Below, one piece after another: positions 7,975-15,597 of a stretch of 53,614 bases of DNA. Each line of letters opens with the position of its first letter. Positions within the stretch are counted from its first letter, which is position 1. Source of the stretch: Pyrodictiaceae archaeon (GTDB taxonomy: Archaea > Thermoproteota > Thermoprotei_A > Sulfolobales > WAQK01); the NCBI GenBank assembly GCA_015520265.1, contig WAQK01000037.1, forward strand, positions 1 through 53,614, written 5' to 3'. A program made the position numbers and the translations under genes. The notes under the pieces are model-generated. The model saw only the letters and a list, made by a program, of their open reading frames with translations, did no database searches and was not told the DNA's origin.

Positions 7975-9075
7975 ATGGTGGATGCACTCTCACTACTAAT
8001 GGATCCGCTGTTCATAGACATAATGATAATATTTGGGATCTACCTCATTCTGTCGCTGAGCTTCAACATAGAGTATGGTTTCACAGGGATACCCAACCTA
8101 GGCAAGGTGCTTTTCTACGCGGTCGGCGCCTACGTTGCAGGGGGACTCGCAGGCTGGATCGCGTTAAGGCTGGCAGCCTTTACGCCCCAACAACATCTGG
8201 GGGGACCCCTCTACTGTGCCTATGGGGCCCCACAAACCATAACCGAGGTCTTCAAGACAAATCCGGCTTTCGCGTTAGGGGTGTTCCTACTAAGCATGGT
8301 AATTGGTGCCGCCTTCGGTGCAGTACTCGGAATTTTGGCCAGCTACCCTGCTCTCAGGCTGAGGGAAGACTTCCTTGCTATAACGCTGCTAGCTTTCTCG
8401 GAGATCGGAAGACTGATAACCAGGACTGAAGAATGGCCTGTTTGCGCCCACTATGGCATCCGCGGCCTATCTACACCCTTTGCCTGGCTGGGCGAGTACA
8501 GTTTAACCGTGTACATGTTCCTGGTGCTGGGTATAGCGGCACTCATGTACATGTTGGCCGAGAAGTTGGTTAACAGCCCATGGGGCAGAGCCCTTAAGGC
8601 TGTCAGAGACGACGAGCTGGCAGCCGAGGTTTACGGGAAGAATCCGGCTAGGGTGAGGGCTCAAGCCATGGCAGTGGGTTCTGCCATGGCTGCAGTAGCA
8701 GGGACTCTCTACGCTTTTTACCTAGGATCAGTAATGCCAGACGATTTTATGCCGATAGTCACGTTCTTGGCGATAGCTATGGTGATGCTGGGTGGCACTG
8801 CCAACAACAGGGGTGTCGTCGTGGGTGTAGCTGTGCTGGTCCTGGTTGACAGGCTGTTCAACGCCTCGGTGCTGGAGAGGAAGTTCGGCATTCCGCTGCC
8901 CGACTATCTCTCAAACTCGATAGCATACCTGAAATACGTGGTGATAGGCCTGGTCATAGTGCTGATCCTGATGTTCGGCCCCCAGGGCCTGATACCGGAG
9001 AAGCCGCTGAAGACGCCCATAGTGGAGGAGACCAAGAAGAAGCTGAAAGAATCGGTAGAGGGCGGAGAAGGCTAA
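7975..9075 (+). CDS. livM: Branched-chain amino acid ABC transporter permease LivM
   Basis: This 366-residue membrane protein is the second permease. The start region YLILSLSFNIEYGFTGIPNLG and the EAA-like loop SPWGRALKAVRDDELAAEV are typical of LivM. The end, ILMFGPQGLIPEKPL, is the usual LivM close. A polar insertion between residues about 62 and 90 has Cys, Pro and Gly residues and probably forms an outside loop; it is longer than in many bacterial LivM proteins. The gene is the last of the livGFHM unit and ends next to, and convergent with, hypA: the two stop codons are adjacent. Confidence 0.9.
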   Translation: MVDALSLLMDPLFIDIMIIFGIYLILSLSFNIEYGFTGIPNLGKVLFYAVGAYVAGGLAGWIALRLAAFTPQQHLGGPLYCAYGAPQTITEVFKTNPAFALGVFLLSMVIGAAFGAVLGILASYPALRLREDFLAITLLAFSEIGRLITRTEEWPVCAHYGIRGLSTPFAWLGEYSLTVYMFLVLGIAALMYMLAEKLVNSPWGRALKAVRDDELAAEVYGKNPARVRAQAMAVGSAMAAVAGTLYAFYLGSVMPDDFMPIVTFLAIAMVMLGGTANNRGVVVGVAVLVLVDRLFNASVLERKFGIPLPDYLSNSIAYLKYVVIGLVIVLILMFGPQGLIPEKPLKTPIVEETKKKLKESVEGGEG

Positions 9076-9076
9076 G

Positions 9077-9496
9077 CTAGGACCCTTTTTCCTCCACTCT
9101 AAGCTTCGAGACCCTCACATCTCTCCCGCTAACAATCTCCGTCTCAGACGAGCCGCAGCGCGGGCACCTGAAAAGCCGGGCGACAGCCTCGGGGTACATG
9201 TGGAGAGCTATTTTCGAGGCGTCGTCTAGCCCCTCGATTTCTCCTCTACTCAGCCCCCATTCGGCGCCGCACCTGGAGCATCTGAGCAGCGGCTCTACCG
9301 TCTTGAAGGTTATCCTGGCGCCCTCGAGGACTGTGTTCTTGGACATCACCTCGAGGGCGAAGCGGAGAGACTCAAGGTCAACTAGTGAGAGGAGCCCGAC
9401 CTCGACCTCTACTTCCAAGACACGGACGATGTCCTCACGTTTAACGGTGTCCTCGACTATGGCGATTATGCCTGCTGCTATGCTGGTCTCATGCAC
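9077..9496 (-). CDS. hypA: HypA, nickel-delivery protein for hydrogenase maturation
   Basis: HypA carries nickel to the hydrogenase large subunit together with HypB. The start was set at GTG 9496 because HypA must begin Met-His-Glu: the amino-terminal His is the nickel ligand, and here the codons read GTG CAT GAG. This gives 139 residues; the open frame extends further but that extension overlaps hypC and lacks similarity. The zinc-binding part has CSRCGAEW and CPRCGSSE, two CxxC pairs separated by about 37 residues. The spacer is longer than in many bacterial HypA proteins (usually near 13-20), a feature seen in archaeal forms. The start overlaps the hypC stop by eight bases (GTGCATGA), implying coupled translation. 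The gene is convergent with livM. Confidence 0.93.
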   Translation of the reverse strand: MHETSIAAGIIAIVEDTVKREDIVRVLEVEVEVGLLSLVDLESLRFALEVMSKNTVLEGARITFKTVEPLLRCSRCGAEWGLSRGEIEGLDDASKIALHMYPEAVARLFRCPRCGSSETEIVSGRDVRVSKLRVEEKGS

Positions 9497-9752
9497 CCTG
9501 ACCACCGGGTTCTCCGGGGTCCTCGGCCTTAAGCATCGAGATGATCTCGTTCCACGTCCTGATCGACTCGACAGCCTCCTCTGGATCAACCGTCGCTATG
9601 ATTGTGCCTGCATGGACCACCACGTAGTCGCCCACCTTTACCGGCGTGAAACTGGCGTCTACCTCCCTAAGCACGCCGCCTCCAAAGTCTACTACCGCTA
9701 TTCTGCCACCCTCCTTGAGTTCAACGACCTGTGCAGGGACTCCTAGGCACAT
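9489..9752 (-). CDS. hypC: HypC/HupF, hydrogenase assembly chaperone
   Basis: HypC escorts the Fe(CN)2CO unit between HypD and the large subunit precursor. The signature MCLGVPAQVVEL marks the amino terminus, where Cys2 becomes exposed after Met removal and is essential. For that reason ATG 9752 is preferred over the GTG three codons upstream. The OB-fold core VGDYVVVHAGTIIATVDPEEA follows, then a helical tail (EAVESIRTWNEI). At about 87 residues the protein is of normal length. The gene probably has its own promoter in the 60 bp after hypE and is cotranscribed with hypA through an eight-base overlap. Confidence 0.94.
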   Translation of the reverse strand: MCLGVPAQVVELKEGGRIAVVDFGGGVLREVDASFTPVKVGDYVVVHAGTIIATVDPEEAVESIRTWNEIISMLKAEDPGEPGGQGA

Positions 9753-9813
9753 GGGCTGCACCCATCCACTATATTGAGGATACCGGCAGGGCCGGGTAAA
9801 AAGCTGTGGCCCG

Positions 9814-10869
9814 TTAGCAGATACGGGGCACCAGCTCCCCGCTGGGAGGCTCCAGTATTCTGAGCCCCCCGGTACGGGTTCTGAGGAGGACGACGCCCCT
9901 GTGCTTCTCGCCCCTATACACCTCGCCTATGATCTCCGCCTCCTCGAATCCGAGGCTCCTAATATAGTCGAGCACCTCCTCAGCTGCCTCGGGAGCCACG
10001 CCGAGGAGCGCGACTCCCTCACTTGCGAGGCTTAAGGGGTCTATGCCCAGCATCTCTGAGTATGCCCTCACAGGTTCTCTTAGAGGGATCCGCTGCTCTT
10101 CGACCACTATTACGGTCCCGGACTTAGAGGCCCAGTCGTTGAGCGCCATGGCTAGTCCGCCACGCGTGGGGTCCTGGGCCGCGTGTATGTATTCCCTATA
10201 CCTCTCCACTAGGGGGAGCATAAGCCCGGTCAGGGTGCGGCAGTCGCTTCTCAGACCCTCGGCCTCCGCGCCTATGCCGTGCTGGAGGGCCATGATGGTG
10301 GCCCCGTGCTCCCCTACGGGCCCTGTTACTATAATCTTGTCGCCGGGCCTGAGCTCCACGTCCACTATGGGTTTCTCAGCCACACCCAGGGCGACAGTGG
10401 TTATCACTATCCTGTCCAGCTGCCCCTGAGGCATGACCTTGAGGTCGCCCCCGATCAGGGCTACACCCTCGCTGTGCAGCACCTTGATCATGGAGTCCAC
10501 TATCCTTTCGAGGTCCTCTATGGGGAATCCCTCCTCTACAACTATCGAATCCATAACGGCCAGCGGTTTGGCGCCCATCATGGCCACGTCGTTTATGGAG
10601 CCCGTGGCGGCGAGCTTGCCTATATCGCCTCCCGGAAAGAATATGGGATTAACTGTGTAGGAGTCTATGGATACCACAAGGTGCCGCCCGTCCGGTAGGG
10701 GTATGGTGGCGCCGTCGTCGAGCACATCTGTACCGTAGCCTCCCTTGAGCCTCATCATGTCTCTGGTCAGGCGAGACAGGAGGAGGTGCTGGAGGAGCTC
10801 CCCGGTCTCCCTTCCCCCGGCCCCATGGGCCAGGAGGACGTTTTTCCCGAGCTTGGGCTTCCAGGACAT
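9814..10869 (-). CDS. hypE: HypE, carbamoyl dehydratase of hydrogenase maturation
   Basis: HypE turns the carbamoyl group received from HypF into the cyanide ligand of the active-site iron, using ATP. The 351-residue protein has the PurM-like fold signatures LAHGAGGRETGELL, the ATP-site stretch LDDGATIPLPDG and QDPTRGGLAMALNDWA. The protein ends in VPRIC, and this C-terminal Cys is the residue that is carbamoylated. The ATG at 10869 follows directly on the hypB stop (TGAATG), so the two are translationally coupled. All key residues seen look intact. Confidence 0.96.
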   Translation of the reverse strand: MSWKPKLGKNVLLAHGAGGRETGELLQHLLLSRLTRDMMRLKGGYGTDVLDDGATIPLPDGRHLVVSIDSYTVNPIFFPGGDIGKLAATGSINDVAMMGAKPLAVMDSIVVEEGFPIEDLERIVDSMIKVLHSEGVALIGGDLKVMPQGQLDRIVITTVALGVAEKPIVDVELRPGDKIIVTGPVGEHGATIMALQHGIGAEAEGLRSDCRTLTGLMLPLVERYREYIHAAQDPTRGGLAMALNDWASKSGTVIVVEEQRIPLREPVRAYSEMLGIDPLSLASEGVALLGVAPEAAEEVLDYIRSLGFEEAEIIGEVYRGEKHRGVVLLRTRTGGLRILEPPSGELVPRIC

Positions 10870-11547
10870 TCAACCACCCAGGAGGACATGGTATAGCTTG
10901 TCAACACCCTCGCCCGTACGTGCACTCGTCCTGACTATGGGTGCTCTAGGGTTAAGGCTCCGTGCATCTCGCTCCATCTTGTCCAGATCCACGTAGGCTG
11001 CGCTGGCTAGGTCCACCTTGTTGATCACTATGACGTCAGCCAGCCTGGTGGTTAGGGGGTGCTTCACGAACTTATCCTCGCCCTCAGCCACGCTGACTAC
11101 CAGCACCCTCCTATGGGCTCCTAAAGGGAAGTTTGCCGGACATATAAGGTTGCCCACGTTCTCTATGAACAACATTTTCAGTCTCCTCAGATCCAGCTTC
11201 TCCACAGCCTGGTAAATGTGGGGCACCTCGAGGTGACATATGTTCCCCGTGTTTATCTGCACGTGCTGTACACCGTGCTTGGAGACGCGCTCCGTGTCCA
11301 GACTTGTAGCCACGTCGCCGCCTATGTAGCCTATACTGCTGGCCTCGTACCCGTTGTTCAGCGCGATACCTATCAGGCGCTCTATTAGCGACGTCTTGCC
11401 CGAGCCGGGGCTTCCCATGAACTCGTATGCCCTGACCCCGTAGCTGTCCAGAAGCATTCTAAACTCGTCGGCCAAGCGCTTGTTGGCCTCATATACCGAC
11501 CTTCCGACATCTACTTCGACTACCCTTCGATCCAAGATCCGTCCCAT
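10870..11547 (-). CDS. hypB: HypB, nickel-insertion GTPase
   Basis: HypB is a 225-residue SIMIBI-class GTPase that works with HypA in nickel insertion. The P-loop GSPGSGKTSLIERLIG (about 44-59), the switch region GYIGGDVATSLDTERV, and the guanine-specificity motif INKVDL are present. The metal-site segment ICPANFPLGAH carries the Cys and His ligands for zinc or nickel at the dimer interface. There is no N-terminal poly-His stretch, so the nickel-storage extension seen in some bacteria is absent. It starts at ATG 11547, 20 bp after the DMT transporter stop, and directly abuts hypE. A drug/metabolite transporter-hypB-hypE unit on the minus strand is likely. Confidence 0.95.
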   Translation of the reverse strand: MGRILDRRVVEVDVGRSVYEANKRLADEFRMLLDSYGVRAYEFMGSPGSGKTSLIERLIGIALNNGYEASSIGYIGGDVATSLDTERVSKHGVQHVQINTGNICHLEVPHIYQAVEKLDLRRLKMLFIENVGNLICPANFPLGAHRRVLVVSVAEGEDKFVKHPLTTRLADVIVINKVDLASAAYVDLDKMERDARSLNPRAPIVRTSARTGEGVDKLYHVLLGG

Positions 11548-11567
11548 AGACTTCTACCAGTGCACGC

Positions 11568-12422
11568 TTAAAGGGCTGGCGCCTCTCCGCTGATGCGGGA
11601 TGATGCCAGGGCTGCCGACAGTACCAGCACAGCGCCGAGGAGCTGCATAGGTGTGAGGGCCTCGCCCAGGAAAACATGTGCCAGCGCGACGGCCGCCACG
11701 GGTTCCACCAGGGAGACTACAGAGACCCTATACGCCTCTACGAGGGAGAGAGCCCAGGTGTGGAGGATATAGGGTACAATGGTTCCCGCGACGGCTAGGT
11801 ACAATATCCATGGGACATCCGACGGGCTCGGCACGCCCCCTGGCCGCAATGTCGCGAGAACAGCTATAGCTGCCACTGGTATCGCATGGATACTGATCTC
11901 CTCCACCTGGGCCCCCTTCTTCGAGGCGAGTCTAGCCAAAACCATGTAGAACGCATAGCTTACACCGGAGCATAGGCCCAGCGCCAGGCCGCCTGGGTTC
12001 AGACTACCGTTACCACCTCCCGACACCAGCACCACGCCCAGAAACCCGGAGGCGATGAGGGCCCACGCTCTAGGCCCTAGACGCTCGTCCAGGAGGAGGG
12101 GGCTCAGCAGGGCCACCCAGAGCGGGGCGGTGTAAAGGAGTATGCTGGCCACCGCCGCGCCCACTATACCCACGGCCAGGAAATACGAGACGTATAGAGG
12201 GGCTAGTCCGAAGAGCCCCACCGCGACGCTCCACCGGGAAAGCCGGCCCCTGCCAGCCGCTAAGAGCAGCAAGGAGAAGGGCGCTGCAACCAGCGGGCGG
12301 CCTACTATAAGCCATTCGCCGCTGACTCCGCTCATACTAGCCGCCCTGTAAACAACGCCTATAGTGCCCCAGAACACCGCAGCCGTCGATGCCAGCAAGA
12401 CACCTGCACCACTATCGCGCAT
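11568..12422 (-). CDS. EamA/DMT-family transporter (ten-TM)
   Basis: The 284-residue protein has about ten hydrophobic segments in two five-segment repeats, each an EamA domain. The N-terminal repeat starts with LLASTAAVFWGTIGVVYRAAS. The C-terminal repeat has the typical SLVEPVAAVALAHVFLGEALTPMQLLGAVLVL. Members export or import amino acids, nucleotide sugars or other metabolites; the cargo cannot be predicted. It lies 20 bp upstream of hypB and may be the first gene of that transcript. A link to nickel or hydrogenase biology is possible but nothing in the protein (for example no His-rich loop) supports metal transport. Confidence 0.85.
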   Translation of the reverse strand: MRDSGAGVLLASTAAVFWGTIGVVYRAASMSGVSGEWLIVGRPLVAAPFSLLLLAAGRGRLSRWSVAVGLFGLAPLYVSYFLAVGIVGAAVASILLYTAPLWVALLSPLLLDERLGPRAWALIASGFLGVVLVSGGGNGSLNPGGLALGLCSGVSYAFYMVLARLASKKGAQVEEISIHAIPVAAIAVLATLRPGGVPSPSDVPWILYLAVAGTIVPYILHTWALSLVEAYRVSVVSLVEPVAAVALAHVFLGEALTPMQLLGAVLVLSAALASSRISGEAPAL

Positions 12423-12467
12423 GCCGCGTCACCCTTGACGGCCTGGCAAGAGTTGGGTATGCGGAGA

Positions 12468-12477
12468 ACTATTTTTA
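12468..12477 (+). promoter_or_regulatory. TATA box for hypD
   Basis: AACTATTTTTA sits about 45 bp upstream of the hypD GTG at 12521. A purine-rich ribosome site, GGGAGGAGGGG, lies at 12506-12517, so a short leader is expected. Confidence 0.45.
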
Positions 12478-12520
12478 GACTACTTCAGGCGAAGGTGACA
12501 GGTAAGGGAGGAGGGGCCCG

Positions 12521-13711
12521 GTGCCAGCCCTTGAACGCATAGCTAAGCTCTACCGTGGCGACGAGATGGCCAGGAAGGTGGTTGACGCCATTCACGCGGT
12601 TGCCCGTAGGATAGCTGAGAGGGAGGGCCGGGACTCCCTGGTTAAGATAATGGATTTCTGCGGTACTCATGAGTGGACCATCACGCACTTTGGCCTCAGA
12701 AGCCTGATGCCCAGTAACGTCGAGCTCGTGGCAGGGCCCGGGTGCCCGGTGTGCATAACACCGGCCTACTATGTCGACGTAGCCATACGCCTAGCCATGG
12801 ACGGCGTCAAGGTTTTCACCTACGGCGACGCCTACAGGCTGCCGGGCTCTGCGCGAAGGGGTGCCGGGATAAGGACGCTGGCAGAGGCCAAGGCGAGGGG
12901 CGGCGACGTCGAGGTGGTTTACAGCATGCTTGACGCGGTGAGGAGGGCCAGGGAGTCCGGCAAGGAATCCGTGTTCCTGGCAGTCGGGTTTGAAACCACT
13001 ACGCCCGCCACAGCGTCGCCGGTTGTTCAAGGCAAGATCCCGGTCAACATGACTATAATCAACGTGCATAGGCTGACGCCGCCCATAGCCAGATACGTGT
13101 TCGAAAACGTGCCTGGCATACCGCTTAGGGGGGTTATCGCGCCGGGCCACGTCTCCACAATCACGGGGGCCAAGGCCTGGCGGTTCATACCAGAAGAATA
13201 CGGGATTCCCACCGTAGTGGCTGGCTTCGAGCCCCTAGATGTGCTCCTAGCGATCCTCGAGATCTTGAAGCAGATCTTCGAGGGCAAGCCCAGACTTGTC
13301 AACGAATACACGAGAACCGTAACGTGGGACGGCAACCTCGGTGCCCAGCGCCTCATGGCCGAGTGCTGCGATGTAGTTGAGGCCGCGTGGAGGGGTATAG
13401 GCTTCGTACCCGACAGCGGGTTGGTCTTCAAGGACAAGTACCGTAGGGTTGATGCACTCAAACAGTACGGAATCCCTGAACTCACGCCTGAGGAGTGGAG
13501 CTACGACCTGCCGCCCGGCTGCAGGTGCGCCGACGTGACCCTGGGCAAGGCGAAACCTACCGACTGCCCCATGTTCATGAGGGCCTGCACGCCAGCCAAC
13601 CCTTATGGGCCCTGCATGGTCAGCATGGAGGGCACGTGCTCGGTATGGGCCAGGTTTGGCGGTGCGGGGCTGGCAGAGGAGATCGCCAGGGACATCGGGC
13701 TGGAGCCCTAG
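12521..13711 (+). CDS. hypD: HypD, Fe-S scaffold protein of hydrogenase maturation
   Basis: HypD holds the iron while the CN and CO ligands are assembled, together with HypC. Family signatures are complete: IMDFCGTHEWTITHFGLRSL with the essential Cys, ELVAGPGCPVCITP with the redox pair, GFETTTPATASPV, and the C-terminal 4Fe-4S cysteines spread over PPGCRCADVTLGKAKPTDCP, FMRACTPANPYGPCMVS and GTCSVW. The length of 396 residues is slightly above the common 360-380. The start is GTG at 12521 after a strong purine-rich site. It is divergent from the DMT transporter. Its stop codon shares a CTAG with the stop of the convergent downstream gene. Confidence 0.96.
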   Translation: MPALERIAKLYRGDEMARKVVDAIHAVARRIAEREGRDSLVKIMDFCGTHEWTITHFGLRSLMPSNVELVAGPGCPVCITPAYYVDVAIRLAMDGVKVFTYGDAYRLPGSARRGAGIRTLAEAKARGGDVEVVYSMLDAVRRARESGKESVFLAVGFETTTPATASPVVQGKIPVNMTIINVHRLTPPIARYVFENVPGIPLRGVIAPGHVSTITGAKAWRFIPEEYGIPTVVAGFEPLDVLLAILEILKQIFEGKPRLVNEYTRTVTWDGNLGAQRLMAECCDVVEAAWRGIGFVPDSGLVFKDKYRRVDALKQYGIPELTPEEWSYDLPPGCRCADVTLGKAKPTDCPMFMRACTPANPYGPCMVSMEGTCSVWARFGGAGLAEEIARDIGLEP

Positions 13712-14340
13712 CCCATTATTAGGCGTAGGGCTAGGGGCGAGTAGGTGAGGGTTTCCGTGATCCTGTTGGCCCACACGGGTTTTACACCCCCAACATCCAC
13801 CACGTAGTCGTCTGTGGGGTAGCAGTAGAGGAGTCTGACCTCCCCCTTAACCTTGCCCGGCCACTCGATGCCCGCCTCCTGGTATGCACGTCTCAGCAGG
13901 ACTTCGGGTTCGTAGCCTTCCGGAGCTTTGCTGGCCTCTTCCAGGTGCCCTTCGGCTGCTGACTGGATCCTCATTATCCACACGTCGGCCTCGGCTGCCG
14001 AGAGGAGTTCCGCCGTGGCTGAAAGGTAGCCTGGTAGACGCTCTATCCTGGGCTCAACTCTGCCATCTAGATGTACCAGTGCCACGTCGCCCCTGTCGGT
14101 GCCGAAGAGCGTCAGAGCTACCCAGTATCCTGGAGGGTCGCCGGATAGCCTGGCGGTGGCCCTTAGGATGCGTGCCTCCCCCCTGACGCGCACCAGGAGG
14201 GTCCTGCGGTCAAGAAGGCGAGGCTCCACAGGTATCCCGAACTTGGCCGCCTCCACCAGGGCCTCGTAGGCCAGTTCGCCTACGCTTCTCATCGTTGTTT
14301 TCTCCACCTCATCCACCAGGCGTCTCTCTATGTCGTCCAA
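13708..14340 (-). CDS. Conserved-looking hypothetical protein in the hyp region
   Basis: A 210-residue soluble protein that I do not recognise. It has no signal peptide, membrane segment or cysteine pair. The N-terminal third is helical and acidic; the centre has beta-like stretches (TLLVRVRGEARI; GYWVALTLFGTDRGDVALV). The C-terminus contains LLYCYPTDDYVVDVGG and ends in LTYSPLALRLIMG. The start is TTG at 14340; no better start is seen. Codon third positions are GC-rich like its neighbours, and no longer frame competes with it, so it is probably real. Its TAG overlaps the hypD TAG within the palindrome CTAG. Whether it belongs to hydrogenase maturation is unknown. Confidence 0.7.
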   Translation of the reverse strand: MDDIERRLVDEVEKTTMRSVGELAYEALVEAAKFGIPVEPRLLDRRTLLVRVRGEARILRATARLSGDPPGYWVALTLFGTDRGDVALVHLDGRVEPRIERLPGYLSATAELLSAAEADVWIMRIQSAAEGHLEEASKAPEGYEPEVLLRRAYQEAGIEWPGKVKGEVRLLYCYPTDDYVVDVGGVKPVWANRITETLTYSPLALRLIMG

Positions 14341-14371
14341 CCCCCACCACCGGCCTATAGGGGCGTACGCT

Positions 14372-14382
14372 GTCTATTAATC
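14372..14382 (+). promoter_or_regulatory. TATA box for the acyl-CoA dehydrogenase
   Basis: GTCTATTAATC is centred about 30 bp before the GTG at 14408, implying a leaderless or nearly leaderless transcript. The bases GAGGGG directly before the GTG are too close to act as an ordinary ribosome site. Confidence 0.5.
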
Positions 14383-14407
14383 CCCCAAGATACATATAGT
14401 TGAGGGG

Positions 14408-15556
14408 GTGTCGATTTTGTCCCAGGGCATAGAGGTTCTACGTAGGAGTGTCCGCGAGTTCGCGGAGACGGAGGTTAAACCTCTGGCCAAGATTATCGAC
14501 GAGGAGAATATTATTCCCGAAGACCTGCTCAAACGGGCAGGCGGAATGGGTTTTTTCGCTCTCCGGGTTCCCGAGGAGTACGGAGGTCCCGGCTTGAGCC
14601 TCACGGAGAGCGTTGTCGTGGTCGAGGAGCTTTCGAGGGCCAGTAGCGCGTTGGGCGTCATTTCCGCTGTGAGCGGTAGCACAGCTGTCTACCCTATCCT
14701 CACCTATGGCAGCGGGGAACTTAAGGAAAAATACCTCGGAATACTGGCCCGCGGAGGGGTGGCGGCCTTCGCGTTGACGGAGCCCTGCTGCGGCACCGAC
14801 GCCGCCGCTATAACGACTAGGGCCGTCAAGGACGGCGATGAGTACGTGGTGACAGGTGAGAAGATCTTCATAACTGGGGCCTCCTACGCCGACTTCTTCC
14901 TAACAGCCGTGAGGACGGGGAGGCCCGAGGACAGGCATAGGGGCATATCACTCCTCATAATAGACAAGGGGCCCTGCGTGGAGGTGTCTAAGCTGGAGAT
15001 GATGGGATACCGGGGCAGCGGCACCTCGGCGGTCAGGTTCGACGAGTGCAGGGTGCCCGCCGAGAACCTCGTGGGAGAGGAGAACAGGGGCTTCAAATAC
15101 CTGATGATGGCCCTCAACGAGGGCAGGATAGTGGCGTCGGCCACGGGTCTAGGCATAATGGAGGCCGCCTTCGAGGAGGCCCTCAGATACTCGCAGGAGA
15201 GGACAAGCATGGGCAAGCCGATAATAGAGCACCAGATGGTGCAGTACATGATAGCCGAAATGGCCATGCTGCTCGAGGCGACCCGGCTACTGATATACGA
15301 GGCAGCCAGGCGCTTCGAGGAGAAGGACCCCGAGGTGCCGAGATACTCGAGCATGGCGAAGCTCCACACGGCCAAGGCCGGCGTCGAGCTGGTCCGGATG
15401 GCCATGCAGATTCTAGGCGGAATAGGGTACAGCAAGGACAGCGTTGTTGAGCGGCTCTACCGGGACGCCAAGATGCTGGAGATAGGCGACGGCACCAACG
15501 AGGCCCAGAGAATAGTGATAGTCAAGTCGCTCCTAGGCAGAGTGCGGGCAGCTTAA
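14408..15556 (+). CDS. Acyl-CoA dehydrogenase with Asp at the usual catalytic Glu position
   Basis: A 382-residue FAD enzyme that should desaturate an acyl-CoA and hand electrons to an ETF, such as the fixCXAB module at 38516-42042. Recognised parts: ALTEPCCGTDAAA and EKIFITGASYADFF (flavin and substrate loops), the mid-domain ALNEGRIVASATGLGIMEAA, and SQERTSMGKPI. Near the C-terminus the motif that usually reads Y-E-G-T reads LEIGDGTNEAQRIVI, so Asp replaces the normal catalytic Glu. The isovaleryl/long-chain alternative base position (before Arg in helix G) holds Gly, so no substitute Glu is seen there. Asp may still act as base, perhaps on a different acyl substrate. The start is GTG 14408. 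Confidence 0.92.
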   Translation: MSILSQGIEVLRRSVREFAETEVKPLAKIIDEENIIPEDLLKRAGGMGFFALRVPEEYGGPGLSLTESVVVVEELSRASSALGVISAVSGSTAVYPILTYGSGELKEKYLGILARGGVAAFALTEPCCGTDAAAITTRAVKDGDEYVVTGEKIFITGASYADFFLTAVRTGRPEDRHRGISLLIIDKGPCVEVSKLEMMGYRGSGTSAVRFDECRVPAENLVGEENRGFKYLMMALNEGRIVASATGLGIMEAAFEEALRYSQERTSMGKPIIEHQMVQYMIAEMAMLLEATRLLIYEAARRFEEKDPEVPRYSSMAKLHTAKAGVELVRMAMQILGGIGYSKDSVVERLYRDAKMLEIGDGTNEAQRIVIVKSLLGRVRAA

Positions 15557-15597
15557 ACACACTCGAGTTCCTTCGCCTGCTGGAGGGGAGGCGCCTG

